Positions 48,478-55,504 of a stretch of DNA of 64,000 bases are shown piece by piece. The translations under genes and the position numbers were made by a program. A model generated the notes under the pieces. That model saw nothing but the letters and a program-made list of their open reading frames with translations. It did no database searches and had not been told where the DNA came from. Origin of the DNA: Methylosinus sp. PW1 (GTDB lineage Bacteria > Pseudomonadota > Alphaproteobacteria > Rhizobiales > Beijerinckiaceae); NCBI RefSeq assembly GCF_000745215.1, contig NZ_JQNK01000008.1, forward strand, positions 310,001-374,000, in the 5' to 3' direction. Each line of letters opens with the position of its first letter. The first letter of the stretch is position 1.

Positions 48478-48732
48478 TTACACCTTCGGTCCGTATGGCA
48501 ATGGCTGCTCTTCTACTTTCTTGCAGGCATTCATCCACGCTTCGACGAGCGACTTGCCGCGTCCCGAACGAAGCCTTCCACCGCCGTCCATCCATTGGAA
48601 CTGAACAAACCATGGCCCATCGTAATGTGGCAGCGGCGTGTGGATTTCTCCCGCGTAGGAGATACTGGTGTGCTGGTGCTCAGCACGATAGAGGAACCAG
48701 CCCTTCGGCTCTTGGAGAGCGTCCATGGTCAC
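48478..48732 (-). CDS. small hypothetical protein
   Basis: The product has 84 residues; starts at 48732 or 48726 (MDALQEPKGWFLYRAEHQH). Mixed strand-helix sequence, HYDGPWFVQFQWMDGGGRLRSGRGKSLVEAWMNACKK. Overlaps the preceding stop. Not recognised. Confidence 0.55.
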   Translation of the reverse strand: MTMDALQEPKGWFLYRAEHQHTSISYAGEIHTPLPHYDGPWFVQFQWMDGGGRLRSGRGKSLVEAWMNACKKVEEQPLPYGPKV

Positions 48733-49505
48733 AGCCCCTTGCTTTTGACAGACTCGACGCCGGTCGGAAGGACACCCATCGCCTTGCGATAGTCGCGCGC
48801 CGCCGTTTTGATCGCGTCGGCGATCTTCTCCGGCAACACGTCATTGCGCTCGGCCAGGATGAACTTCAGCGCTGCGAGCGCATCGGTGATGACCAGTTCC
48901 TCGGTCGTGCGGCGCGAGAGCGCGCGGCCGACGCCGAGCGGATTGATCTTCACATGCGCGTCGCGTGCGGCGAACAGCGCGGCCCTGTCCGCCTTCTTGA
49001 ACTCGCCGAACGTCTGATCAGCTTCGGCAGTGGCCGCGCCGACATCGGTGAACTCGCCCTCTGCCGCGTTCTCGATCGCCTCGCGTTCTTTGGCTTCTGC
49101 CTCACGGGCCAGACGTTCTGCCTCGGCGGCCTTCTTGCGCGCCTCTTCTAGAGCTTCAAGACGGCGCTTCTCCTCCTCGTCCATCCAGACATCGAGCCGC
49201 TTTTCCACTTCATCGAGCAGCTTCTTTAATGGATCGCGCGCCGTCTTGAATGTGCCGTTGATCTCGCTCACCTTCTCATTCAGTGGGCGGACGAGGCCGT
49301 CGCGATCACCTTCGAGCGTTTTGAGCACACCTTTGGCGTAGTTGATGACGGAAGCCGTCTCCTTCGCCTCGTCCTGCGTCTGGACGACAGGATGCTCTTT
49401 CAGGAATTCGGAAATGTGTTGGAACGCTTCCTGCGCGGTGATGATCGACTCGCGCGGAGGGTTGTTCATGCCGATGACGGCACGTTCGTTGTCAGCCTCG
49501 TCCAT
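48729..49505 (-). CDS. coiled-coil recombination-operon protein
   Basis: The product has 258 residues. A helical N-terminal domain (AKETASVINYAKGVLKTLEGDRDGLVRPLNEKVSEINGTFKTARDPLKKLLDEVEKRL) runs into a strong coiled coil at about 105-150 (DEEEKRRLEALEEARKKAAEAERLAREAEAKEREAIE). The C-terminal 70 residues are globular (EELVITDALAALKFILAERNDVLPEKI). Position next to the SSB-like gene fits a recombination accessory. No activity can be assigned. Confidence 0.62.
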   Translation of the reverse strand: MDEADNERAVIGMNNPPRESIITAQEAFQHISEFLKEHPVVQTQDEAKETASVINYAKGVLKTLEGDRDGLVRPLNEKVSEINGTFKTARDPLKKLLDEVEKRLDVWMDEEEKRRLEALEEARKKAAEAERLAREAEAKEREAIENAAEGEFTDVGAATAEADQTFGEFKKADRAALFAARDAHVKINPLGVGRALSRRTTEELVITDALAALKFILAERNDVLPEKIADAIKTAARDYRKAMGVLPTGVESVKSKGL

Positions 49506-49526
49506 ATTCGTTCTCCGTGGGGAAGC

Positions 49527-49554
49527 GGGCGGCCCTGCATGACCTAGGCCGCCC
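49527..49554. other. GC-rich hairpin in the SSB-coiled coil gap
   Basis: GGGCGGCC pairs with GGCCGCCC around a 12-base loop, in the 63-bp gap before the coiled-coil gene. No T-run. Possibly an mRNA processing or stabilising element. Confidence 0.35.
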
Positions 49555-49568
49555 GGAGAAGCGTGGCG

Positions 49569-50111
49569 TCAGCGCGCCGGCCGTTGCCAAGGGCGGGAAC
49601 CGCCGCCAGCCGCCGCTTGCTGTTGCGTGGCCGCTGCCGTCTGAGCCTGCGTGGCTCGCTGCGGTTTGGCGGTCTGCGGGCGCGCCGGTGGTTGCCCCGC
49701 GCCATCGAGCGGCTTGTAGGCTCTGATCGAGTTCTGATCGGCGTAGTTACCTTCGCCTTTGCGAATTCCGATCGTGCCGACAAACGGCTTGAAACAGATA
49801 GCCTGCTCGGCCTCTGACTTACGAAACGCCCCCGCGCCGACTGCAAAACAGAGCTTGGCGAGGCTTTCTCGGCCGATCTGTTGCGCTTTCTCACTCGCAT
49901 TGCGGAAGTTATAATTCTCCCACAACATACGGCCTTCGTATTGGCCGTCGATGACCTCGAATGTGATCGCATACATCTCGCCGTTCTTCGTCTCCTTGAC
50001 GACGGCCTGTGTCGCTTGAAGCGTGACCTCGGTTCTTGCCGGGATGAGCGGAATTTCTTCGATCTCGACAGTTGACGGGTCGAAGACTTCATCGTCGTCA
50101 TAAGTGCTCAC
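49569..50111 (-). CDS. DUF669-type single-strand DNA-binding-like protein
   Basis: The product has 180 residues from GTG 50111, chosen because AGGAG lies 7 bases before it. DUF669 pattern: VEIEEIPLIPARTEVTLQATQAVVKETKNGEMYAITFEVIDGQYEGRMLWENYNFRNASEKAQQIGRESLAKLCFAVG. The C-terminus is Gln/Ala/Pro/Gly-rich and disordered, as in SSB proteins. DUF669 proteins are found with Sak4-type recombinases, as here. Confidence 0.82.
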   Translation of the reverse strand: MSTYDDDEVFDPSTVEIEEIPLIPARTEVTLQATQAVVKETKNGEMYAITFEVIDGQYEGRMLWENYNFRNASEKAQQIGRESLAKLCFAVGAGAFRKSEAEQAICFKPFVGTIGIRKGEGNYADQNSIRAYKPLDGAGQPPARPQTAKPQRATQAQTAAATQQQAAAGGGSRPWQRPAR

Positions 50112-50142
50112 GACATTTCTCCTGTTTTTGCTGCGGTGGATT

Positions 50143-50952
50143 TCAGGCCGCCTGCTCTGAATCGGCGACGGCGTATTGCGGCGGCAGATACTTCGCCAGC
50201 TCAGCGAAGCCGTTCCCGCGCTCGTAGATGAAGTCGCTGATACCGTAGCGGTTCTTGGCCATATGGGCGGGGTTCGGGTTTGCATGGACGAATACGGTCG
50301 ATCCGCCTTTGGCGATTGATCGCTTTTTCTTGAAGCCCAAATCCTCCTCCTGAAACGAAACTCGTGTTTTCAGAAAAAGAACGGCGTCCACGTCGCGCTC
50401 AACCATGCCGACTATATCTTTGTAAAGATCGAGCCCGTATCGGTCATATGACACGGAGTCCGGTGGCTTCATGGTTGTGATGTTGCTGTGGCTCAGGAAT
50501 ATGAGGCCCATGCCGCGCATCCGCCGCAGCTTCGCCAGCTCGTCGAGAAGCTCTTGGGTCACCTGAAGGGATTTTGCGTAGCCCTTGCCATACCCGAAGT
50601 CTTCGATGCTACTCTTGCTTTTTCCGTGTTCGTCGCCACGAATGCACGTCTCATCGAAAATCAAGCGCTGCATCGTGTTCGACGAAAAACTATCGAGAAC
50701 GGCCCACATGAAATTATGGTCGCTCTCTTGCAGATCGACGATCGCGTTCATCACGTCGCCATATGTGTCGAGCGTTCCTAGTGATGCGAGTTCGACACCT
50801 TCCGGTGCGCCATCCTCACAGGCTTGTATAAACACAGCATCCCGGAACTCTGAGGCGAGCGTTGTCTTCCCGATTCCGGCTGGGCCGTAAATGACGATAC
50901 GTGGCGGGCCATCATTTATGACCTTCCGCAATCCCGTTAGAGGTCTTGCCAT
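50143..50952 (-). CDS. AAA_24 / Sak4-like recombination ATPase
   Basis: The product has 269 residues. Walker A PPRIVIYGPAGIGKTTLASEF (about 16-36); Walker B region FMWAVLDSFSSNTMQRLIFDE; LRRMRGMGLIFLSHSNITTMKPPDSVSYDRYGLDLYKDI. RecA-like core of the AAA_24 phage family. Sak4 proteins promote single-strand annealing together with a phage SSB. The SSB-like gene follows directly. Confidence 0.85.
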   Translation of the reverse strand: MARPLTGLRKVINDGPPRIVIYGPAGIGKTTLASEFRDAVFIQACEDGAPEGVELASLGTLDTYGDVMNAIVDLQESDHNFMWAVLDSFSSNTMQRLIFDETCIRGDEHGKSKSSIEDFGYGKGYAKSLQVTQELLDELAKLRRMRGMGLIFLSHSNITTMKPPDSVSYDRYGLDLYKDIVGMVERDVDAVLFLKTRVSFQEEDLGFKKKRSIAKGGSTVFVHANPNPAHMAKNRYGISDFIYERGNGFAELAKYLPPQYAVADSEQAA

Positions 50953-50989
50953 GTGTTTTTTCTCCGGCTTTTCCCCGCTGTGTGATCAG

Positions 50990-51026
50990 GCCCGCCCGGC
51001 GCGCGGAGAAATCACGCCGGGCGGGC
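50990..51026. other. 12-bp GC hairpin between two operon genes
   Basis: GCCCGCCCGGCG pairs perfectly with CGCCGGGCGGGC around 13 bases, in the 106-bp gap before the ATPase gene. No T-run follows on the minus strand, so termination is unlikely. An attenuator or RNase-protection stem is possible. Confidence 0.45.
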
Positions 51027-51058
51027 ATTCACCTATCCGCGAGCGCGGCGTCGGCGAA

Positions 51059-51466
51059 TTAGGCGGCCTTCTTGGCCAGGATGGTGTCGATCGCGACCGA
51101 TTGCTTGATGAGGCCTTCCTTGCGGAGATAGGCCGTCACGGCGTGCGTCTTGACCTCCGCGCCGGCGCGCGCGCTCAGGTGCTTGGCGATGGCGCGGGTG
51201 GTCGCACCGCCGACGAACAGCGTCTTGGCCAGCTCCTTGTCGAAGTCGGCGCTGGGCTCTTCCTTGACGACATTGAAGCCGAGGCCCTGGAGCAGAGCCG
51301 CGCCATTGCCGACGAGCGTGCGGGCGATGTCGTATTTCTTCGCGACCTCGGCGGCCGACAGCTTCGTGTAGTCGGCGATGAAATCGACGAGATTGACGAT
51401 CGCGCTTTCGTTGTCGTTGATGAACTCGTGATGCTGATCGTCGAAAACGGTATCGTTGTCGCTCAT
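51059..51466 (-). CDS. hypothetical early lytic protein
   Basis: The product has 135 residues from ATG 51466, with GGGAAGAG upstream. Acidic N-terminus (MSDNDTVFDDQHHEFINDNESAIVNLVDFIADYTKLSAAEVAKKYDIARTLVGNGAALLQGLGF), then an Ala/Lys-rich helical half with TTRAIAKHLSARAGAEVKTHAVTAYLRKEGLI that looks like a winged-helix unit. Not recognised. Confidence 0.58.
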   Translation of the reverse strand: MSDNDTVFDDQHHEFINDNESAIVNLVDFIADYTKLSAAEVAKKYDIARTLVGNGAALLQGLGFNVVKEEPSADFDKELAKTLFVGGATTRAIAKHLSARAGAEVKTHAVTAYLRKEGLIKQSVAIDTILAKKAA

Positions 51467-51503
51467 TGCTCTTCCCTCGGTTTGGTGCGGCGGTGCCGCT
51501 GGT

Positions 51504-51905
51504 TCACGCCACACTGGCGAGATGCGTTTTCACCCGCAGAAGACCCCACGCGGTCAGCACGTCCTGCGCTTCATCGCGCGAGCGCACGACGGCGAACGGA
51601 AGACCGTTGTGTTGGAGGCGGGCGATGAAATCTTCCTGGTCGTCGGAGAGCGAGCCGCGTTTCGTTTTCACTTCCATGAAGTGCGGGATGCGACGTGCCG
51701 GCTCTATAAGAATAATGTCGAGAACGCCGGCCATGACGCCGGTATCCTTCAGCGTTTTCGCGGTATTCCAGTCTCGCTTACCGCCGTTCGGAACAGCGAA
51801 ATAGATCAGTTCATCGATCGCAGCGACGCGCAAAAGCTCGAAGATTTGCGCCTGTATGGCGTCCTCTTCCTGCCTCCGCTTGATCCGCGTGATTATCGTC
51901 TTCAT
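51504..51905 (-). CDS. VRR-NUC type nuclease
   Basis: The product has 133 residues. The motif order GVMAGVLDIILIEPARRIPHFMEVKTKRGSLSDDQEDFIARLQ gives the metal Asp, the E-x-K and the Q-x-x-F helix of VRR-NUC domains. PNGGKRD lies at the N-terminal side, as is typical. It is the first gene behind the leftward promoter of the switch, so it heads the replication/recombination operon. Such small nucleases act as Holliday-junction or flap-cutting enzymes. Confidence 0.85.
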   Translation of the reverse strand: MKTIITRIKRRQEEDAIQAQIFELLRVAAIDELIYFAVPNGGKRDWNTAKTLKDTGVMAGVLDIILIEPARRIPHFMEVKTKRGSLSDDQEDFIARLQHNGLPFAVVRSRDEAQDVLTAWGLLRVKTHLASVA

Positions 51906-51916
51906 ACGAAACCAGC

Positions 51917-52029
51917 TCCGTCGTTATGACGGAAAATGGCAGGCGAAACGACGGATGTCAAGCGCGGTGGCGATTAGTGGTTGAAAAAATCCGACATTGC
52001 GTTTCTTATCTCCGTCATTGTATGACGGA
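51917..52029. promoter_or_regulatory. genetic switch: divergent promoters with repressor-type dyads
   Basis: Leftward promoter on the minus strand: TTGACA (51961-51956), 17-bp spacer, CATTTT (51938-51933), with the dyad TCCGTC-GTTAT-GACGGA (51917-51933) at the start point. Rightward promoter: TTGAAA (51981-51986), 17-bp spacer, TCTTAT (52004-52009), followed by TCCGTCAT-TGT-ATGACGGA (52011-52029). Further half-sites lie at 51951 and 51988. The layout matches a lambda-type PL/PRM switch with an autoregulatory site before the repressor gene. Confidence 0.8.
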
Positions 52030-52070
52030 TTTTGAGTTGTTGTTTGCGCGTATCACGAGGAACCGGAACA

Positions 52071-52619
52071 ATGGGAAAAACAAGCTCTATCCAGGATGTC
52101 ATCCGTAAGCGTGTCAAACGGCGTATGGAGTCGTGCCGAATGAGCGCCGCTGCGCTTGATGAAGCGGCGGGGCTTGGTAAAAGTCACGTCAGCGACTACC
52201 TGTCTGGCCGTAAGGACAGGTTGAGCGATGATGTGTTGGAGCTGATTGCAGATGTGCTGAACACGACGCCGCAATGGTTGCTCACGGCGAGCGGGCCAGA
52301 GACGCGAGACGCGCTCACGAGGCAGAGGGTATCTGCGTCAGACGTGTTGCACATCGATAGGGCCAACATCATGGGTGTTGGTAAGCGCGATAATCGAGAG
52401 ATAAAAATTATCAGCATGAATTTGATGAGTGGCGATTGCGAACTGGCTGACAAAGCAGCATCCGGCCTACATCGCGGCGTGATCGTCGATCCAGATATCT
52501 TCCTGCCAGGAAATGCATACGCAATGGCGATGGCCACGCACAACCAAATCAGCGTTTTGGTAAAGCGCGTCACCATGAAATCCGGTGATGACATTTGGTT
52601 CATAACTGACACGGCATAG
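52071..52619 (+). CDS. phage repressor (helix-turn-helix, CI-like), no S24 motif seen
   Basis: The product has 182 residues from ATG 52071, with GAGGAA 8 bases upstream. Residues 8-75 are a Cro/CI helix-turn-helix: IQDVIRKRVKRRMESCRMSAAALDEAAGLGKSHVSDYLSGRKDRLSDDVLELIADVLNTTPQWLL. The C-terminal half (VIVDPDIFLPGNAYAMAMATHNQISVLVKRVTMKSGDDIWFI) recalls the beta part of S24 repressors, but the Ala-Gly cleavage site and the Ser/Lys dyad are not evident. It lies behind the autoregulatory dyad and is followed by a terminator. Confidence 0.85.
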   Translation: MGKTSSIQDVIRKRVKRRMESCRMSAAALDEAAGLGKSHVSDYLSGRKDRLSDDVLELIADVLNTTPQWLLTASGPETRDALTRQRVSASDVLHIDRANIMGVGKRDNREIKIISMNLMSGDCELADKAASGLHRGVIVDPDIFLPGNAYAMAMATHNQISVLVKRVTMKSGDDIWFITDTA

Positions 52620-52643
52620 GTCTCATCGATATTCAGCATCAAA

Positions 52644-52672
52644 AGCCGCAGGCGAAAGTCTGCGGCTTTTTT
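52644..52672 (+). terminator. intrinsic terminator after the repressor
   Basis: AGCCGCAG-GCGAAAGT-CTGCGGCT then a run of T. Clear rho-independent terminator. Confidence 0.93.
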
Positions 52673-52705
52673 CATGGCTTTAGCGTAGGCATTAACCATC
52701 GGAGT

Positions 52706-52749
52706 CGGAAAATCTCCGTTGACTTTAATTAAAATGCGACGGATATTTC
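52706..52749 (+). promoter_or_regulatory. rightward promoter with CGGAN5TCCG site
   Basis: CGGAAAATCTCCG (52706-52718) abuts TTGACT (52719-52724). A -10 candidate overlaps a second half-site, CGGATATTTC (52740-52749). The same TCCGTTGACT junction occurs at the 35426 promoter. It serves the dcd-thyX-prtN group. Confidence 0.65.
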
Positions 52750-52781
52750 ATATTGTTAACGGGAAAATTTGGTGGGCAGAC

Positions 52782-52979
52782 ATGGTTCAGAAAATTGGTA
52801 GGACGGTTATCGTCAGCGCAAAAGTCGTGGAATACGACACATCCACAGGACGCGCTCTCATCGTCCCAACCGACGCCGACTCGCCCGAAAAGGAGTCGAT
52901 GACCATACCATTCAAAGACATTCTGAAATGGGAGGAACGAAATAAGCCGTCGCCTCAAAAAGAGGGCGATGCGGCATGA
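52782..52979 (+). CDS. small hypothetical protein before dcd
   Basis: The product has 65 residues from ATG 52782, the first start downstream of the probable transcription start. MVQKIGRTVIVSAKVVEYDTSTGRALIVPTDADSPEKESMTIPFKDILKWEE, a small beta-barrel-like sequence. Ends in ATGA overlap with dcd. Not recognised. Confidence 0.5.
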   Translation: MVQKIGRTVIVSAKVVEYDTSTGRALIVPTDADSPEKESMTIPFKDILKWEERNKPSPQKEGDAA

Positions 52980-53422
52980 TAGTCCCAGGCCACAAACTGC
53001 CGCTGTCGATCGTCACGCCGTTCAAACCAAGAACGATTTTCGACGGAATGTCGTTCGGCATGAGTCATGCCGGATATGATGTGCGGATCGCTCAAGACCT
53101 CATCATCTGGCCGGGACAATTCCGACTCGCAAGCACCATAGAACAATTTTCTATGCCGCTCAACATGGTCGGCGTCGTCCACGACAAAAGCTCGTGGGCA
53201 CGTCGCGGGCTCGCCTGCCAAAATACCCTGATCGAGCCGGGGTGGAAAGGATTTCTCACCCTGGAGTTGTCCCTACATCGGCTTTGGCCGCTGCGGATCA
53301 AGGCAGGAAGTCCAATAGCGCAAATCGTTTTCCATCTCACTGACGGAACGTGTGTCGGTTACGACGGAAAATATCAGGATCAACCGGATCGACCGGTGCC
53401 TGCGATAATGGAGCGAGCATGA
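52976..53422 (+). CDS. dcd: dCTP deaminase-like protein
   Basis: The product has 148 residues. Dcd/dUTPase trimer motifs: SHAGYDVRIAQDL, PLNMVGVVHDKSSWARRGLACQNTLIEPGWKGFLTLELS, KAGSPIAQIVFHL. The Glu in LTLEL corresponds to the catalytic residue. It is somewhat shorter than cellular Dcd, as phage forms are. It would supply dUMP for the thymidylate synthase encoded two genes downstream. Confidence 0.82.
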   Translation: MIVPGHKLPLSIVTPFKPRTIFDGMSFGMSHAGYDVRIAQDLIIWPGQFRLASTIEQFSMPLNMVGVVHDKSSWARRGLACQNTLIEPGWKGFLTLELSLHRLWPLRIKAGSPIAQIVFHLTDGTCVGYDGKYQDQPDRPVPAIMERA

Positions 53423-53673
53423 CTCATCGATTGTCGTCTGAGCAAATTGGTCAGCAGCATCGCATCGTTAGAATGCGCAAAGTGGATAGCGCAACGCCAG
53501 AAATGCGTGCGCTCTACAATGAATATGGGACGGCGCTTGTTGGCCAGTTTATCGCATGTGGGGTGACGAAGCCAAGGCAAATCCGCCACCTTATCGAAGC
53601 AACACTAGACGAGTTCAGCCCAACTCGCGGCTCGTTTGCTAAGCAAGGCATTCGAACGCAGCACGAAAGATAA
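53419..53673 (+). CDS. small hypothetical protein between dcd and thyX
   Basis: The product has 84 residues, ATGA-coupled to dcd. Helical, ALYNEYGTALVGQFIACGVTKPRQIRHLIEATLDEFSPTRGSF. Not recognised. Confidence 0.5.
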   Translation: MTHRLSSEQIGQQHRIVRMRKVDSATPEMRALYNEYGTALVGQFIACGVTKPRQIRHLIEATLDEFSPTRGSFAKQGIRTQHER

Positions 53674-53679
53674 GCGAGC

Positions 53680-54372
53680 ATGACTGACAAAATCGACGTT
53701 CTCGACCACGGCTTCATTCGCTTGGTCGAACATATGGGCTCTGACCTATCCATCGTGCGCGCGGCCCGCGTCTCCTACGATGCTGCATGGCGCGCCGGTG
53801 AAGACGAAGGGTCGGATCATAAATTGATCCATTATTTGTGGCGCAATCGCCACACGACGCCGTTCGAGTCGGTGGAATTCCAGTTCGAGGTCTTCGCGCC
53901 GATATTTGTCGTTCGCCAGTGGCACCGACATAGGACATGGACGTATTCGGAGTTGAGCGGCCGCTACCGCGAATTGCCGGAAATCTTTTACGTGCCAGAC
54001 GCGGATAAGATCGGCGTGCAGTCAAAGGATAATAAGCAGGGACGTGATATCGCGCCACAACACCAGATATCCGCTGCGGCCGGGTGCGTGGCGCGAAACG
54101 ACTACCTGCTTCACTGTGCTGAGGCGTTCAACACGTATCGTCAGCTCCTGAAATGCGGATGGCCGCGCGAGCTTGCGCGAACAGTTCTCCCACTCAGCAC
54201 CTACACGCATATGTTCGCGAAGGTCGATTTGCGCAACCTGTTCGGCTTCCTCGACCTCCGATCCGATCCACACGCGCAATACGAAATTCGCGTCTACGCC
54301 GAGGCGATCGAGAAGCTGATCGAGCCGATCGTGCCGGTTGCGTTTGCGGCATGGAAGGCAGGCAAGAAATGA
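53680..54372 (+). CDS. thyX: flavin-dependent thymidylate synthase
   Basis: The product has 230 residues. ThyX signature RHRTWTYSELSGRY (about 87-100; RHRxxSxxxxSxRY with Thr for the first Ser), with VRAARVSYDAAW, HTTPFESVEFQFEV, and CGWPRELARTVLPLSTYTHMFAKVDLRNLFGFLDLR. It methylates dUMP using FAD and methylene-tetrahydrofolate. Common in phages to raise the dTTP supply. Confidence 0.93.
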   Translation: MTDKIDVLDHGFIRLVEHMGSDLSIVRAARVSYDAAWRAGEDEGSDHKLIHYLWRNRHTTPFESVEFQFEVFAPIFVVRQWHRHRTWTYSELSGRYRELPEIFYVPDADKIGVQSKDNKQGRDIAPQHQISAAAGCVARNDYLLHCAEAFNTYRQLLKCGWPRELARTVLPLSTYTHMFAKVDLRNLFGFLDLRSDPHAQYEIRVYAEAIEKLIEPIVPVAFAAWKAGKK

Positions 54373-54632
54373 ACACGCGCTTCCTCCTGATGGCGCAATA
54401 CGGGGCGCGAGCGGTTATCCCGCTCGAACTCGTGTGCAAGGACTATTTCAGCCACCTTACGCCGCGCTGCTTCATGGATAAGGTCGGAAGCAAGGAAATC
54501 GCGATCCCGGTCGTCAGGATTGAGGCGTCGAGCCAGAAGGCGGCGCGCGGCGTCCACATCGACGACTTGGCGAATTGGATCGATGCGCGGCGTGAGGCGG
54601 CGACAAAAGAGCTGAAGGCGATGGTGGACTGA
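54369..54632 (+). CDS. pyocin activator PrtN-like transcription factor
   Basis: The product has 87 residues, ATGA overlap with thyX. MNTRFLLMAQYGARAVIPLELVCKDYFSHLTPRCFMDKVGSKEIAIPVVRIEASSQKAARGVHIDDLANWIDARRE follows the PrtN family from end to end. In Pseudomonas PrtN switches on pyocin genes on DNA damage. Here it is the only obvious activator besides the repressor and may turn on late operons, possibly through CGGAN5TCCG sites (inference). Confidence 0.85.
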   Translation: MNTRFLLMAQYGARAVIPLELVCKDYFSHLTPRCFMDKVGSKEIAIPVVRIEASSQKAARGVHIDDLANWIDARREAATKELKAMVD

Positions 54633-54633
54633 C

Positions 54634-55269
54634 ATGGCGACTGTGGTTTGCAGACCTAGAAAGGATGGCTCTGTCGCCTTTATGGCGCAGATTTTTATCA
54701 GAAAAATAGATGGATATGTGCGCGAATCACGCACATTCAACAGCGTTGAGCTAGCTAATGAATGGGTGGATAGCAGGGAGCGAGACCTTAAAAAAATACA
54801 TACAAGCAATAGAGATGTTAGGCATAAAGATATTTCTGATTATAAGATAATGAACTCTATAGATAATATAAATGCTATGGATAGCAGGAGAAAGGAAATA
54901 GATAGTGACATTAGAAGAAAATTATCGTTGTATGGCTCGATTAATAACGAATACAAAATTGTATCTACTTATTTAATAAGGCCATCTAAGGATGGAGCCG
55001 GTATATCTAGTTTATCAGGAATATATTTTTTATGGAGCGGAGATGTAGTTGTATATGTTGGACAGAGCAAAAACCTAAACAAAAGGCTTCGTATTGGAGT
55101 CCACGAAAGGCTAAATATGAAGCTTATGATATCATATCTAATGTATGATGAAAAAGAGCTAAACTGGGCAGAGTGCTACTATATAGGGATACTCCGCCCA
55201 CGCCTAAATTTCAATGGCACCGTTGTCGCGTCGAAGAAGCGTCGGTTGCTATGTAGCGATGGTGCATGA
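54634..55269 (+). CDS. GIY-YIG endonuclease with integrase-like N-terminal domain
   Basis: The product has 211 residues. Residues 1-55 (MATVVCRPRKDGSVAFMAQI...RESRTFNSVELANEWVDSRERDL) match the arm-site-binding N-terminus of phage tyrosine integrases, as does the start of the intact integrase downstream (MATFTRL...NETFLRRRDAEEWALDIERR). Residues about 128-200 form a GIY-YIG nuclease (SGIYFLWSGDVVVYVGQSKNLNKRL...WAECYYIGILRPRLNFNG). The DNA turns strongly AT-rich after about 54790, whereas the first 150 bp look like phage DNA. I infer a mobile GIY-YIG gene joined to an old integrase gene. Confidence 0.85.
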   Translation: MATVVCRPRKDGSVAFMAQIFIRKIDGYVRESRTFNSVELANEWVDSRERDLKKIHTSNRDVRHKDISDYKIMNSIDNINAMDSRRKEIDSDIRRKLSLYGSINNEYKIVSTYLIRPSKDGAGISSLSGIYFLWSGDVVVYVGQSKNLNKRLRIGVHERLNMKLMISYLMYDEKELNWAECYYIGILRPRLNFNGTVVASKKRRLLCSDGA

Positions 55270-55504
55270 CTGTGTGCATGACAATTTACGCTGAGCATTT
55301 CATACACGATTGAAAATTAAGAGACTACCGCGACGCCGGTTCCCATCCATCATCGGGGCAATGGAGAATCTAATCTCTTGATTTGTAGGCGATATCATCC
55401 TGGTCTCGAGGCCAGAGGTCGGAGCGTGCGCACTCTCCAGTCCGCCTCGATACGACACTTTTCGCTCCTTTTCGACTTCTCAGTGCACACAGAGCGCACA
55501 CGAA
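55270..55504. other. intergenic region before the integrase
   Basis: 235 bp without a gene. GTGCATGAC occurs twice at its left end (from about 55261). No remnant of an older integrase C-terminus, no tRNA and no clear promoter were found. An attachment or excisionase-binding site could be here but I cannot show it. Confidence 0.3.
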
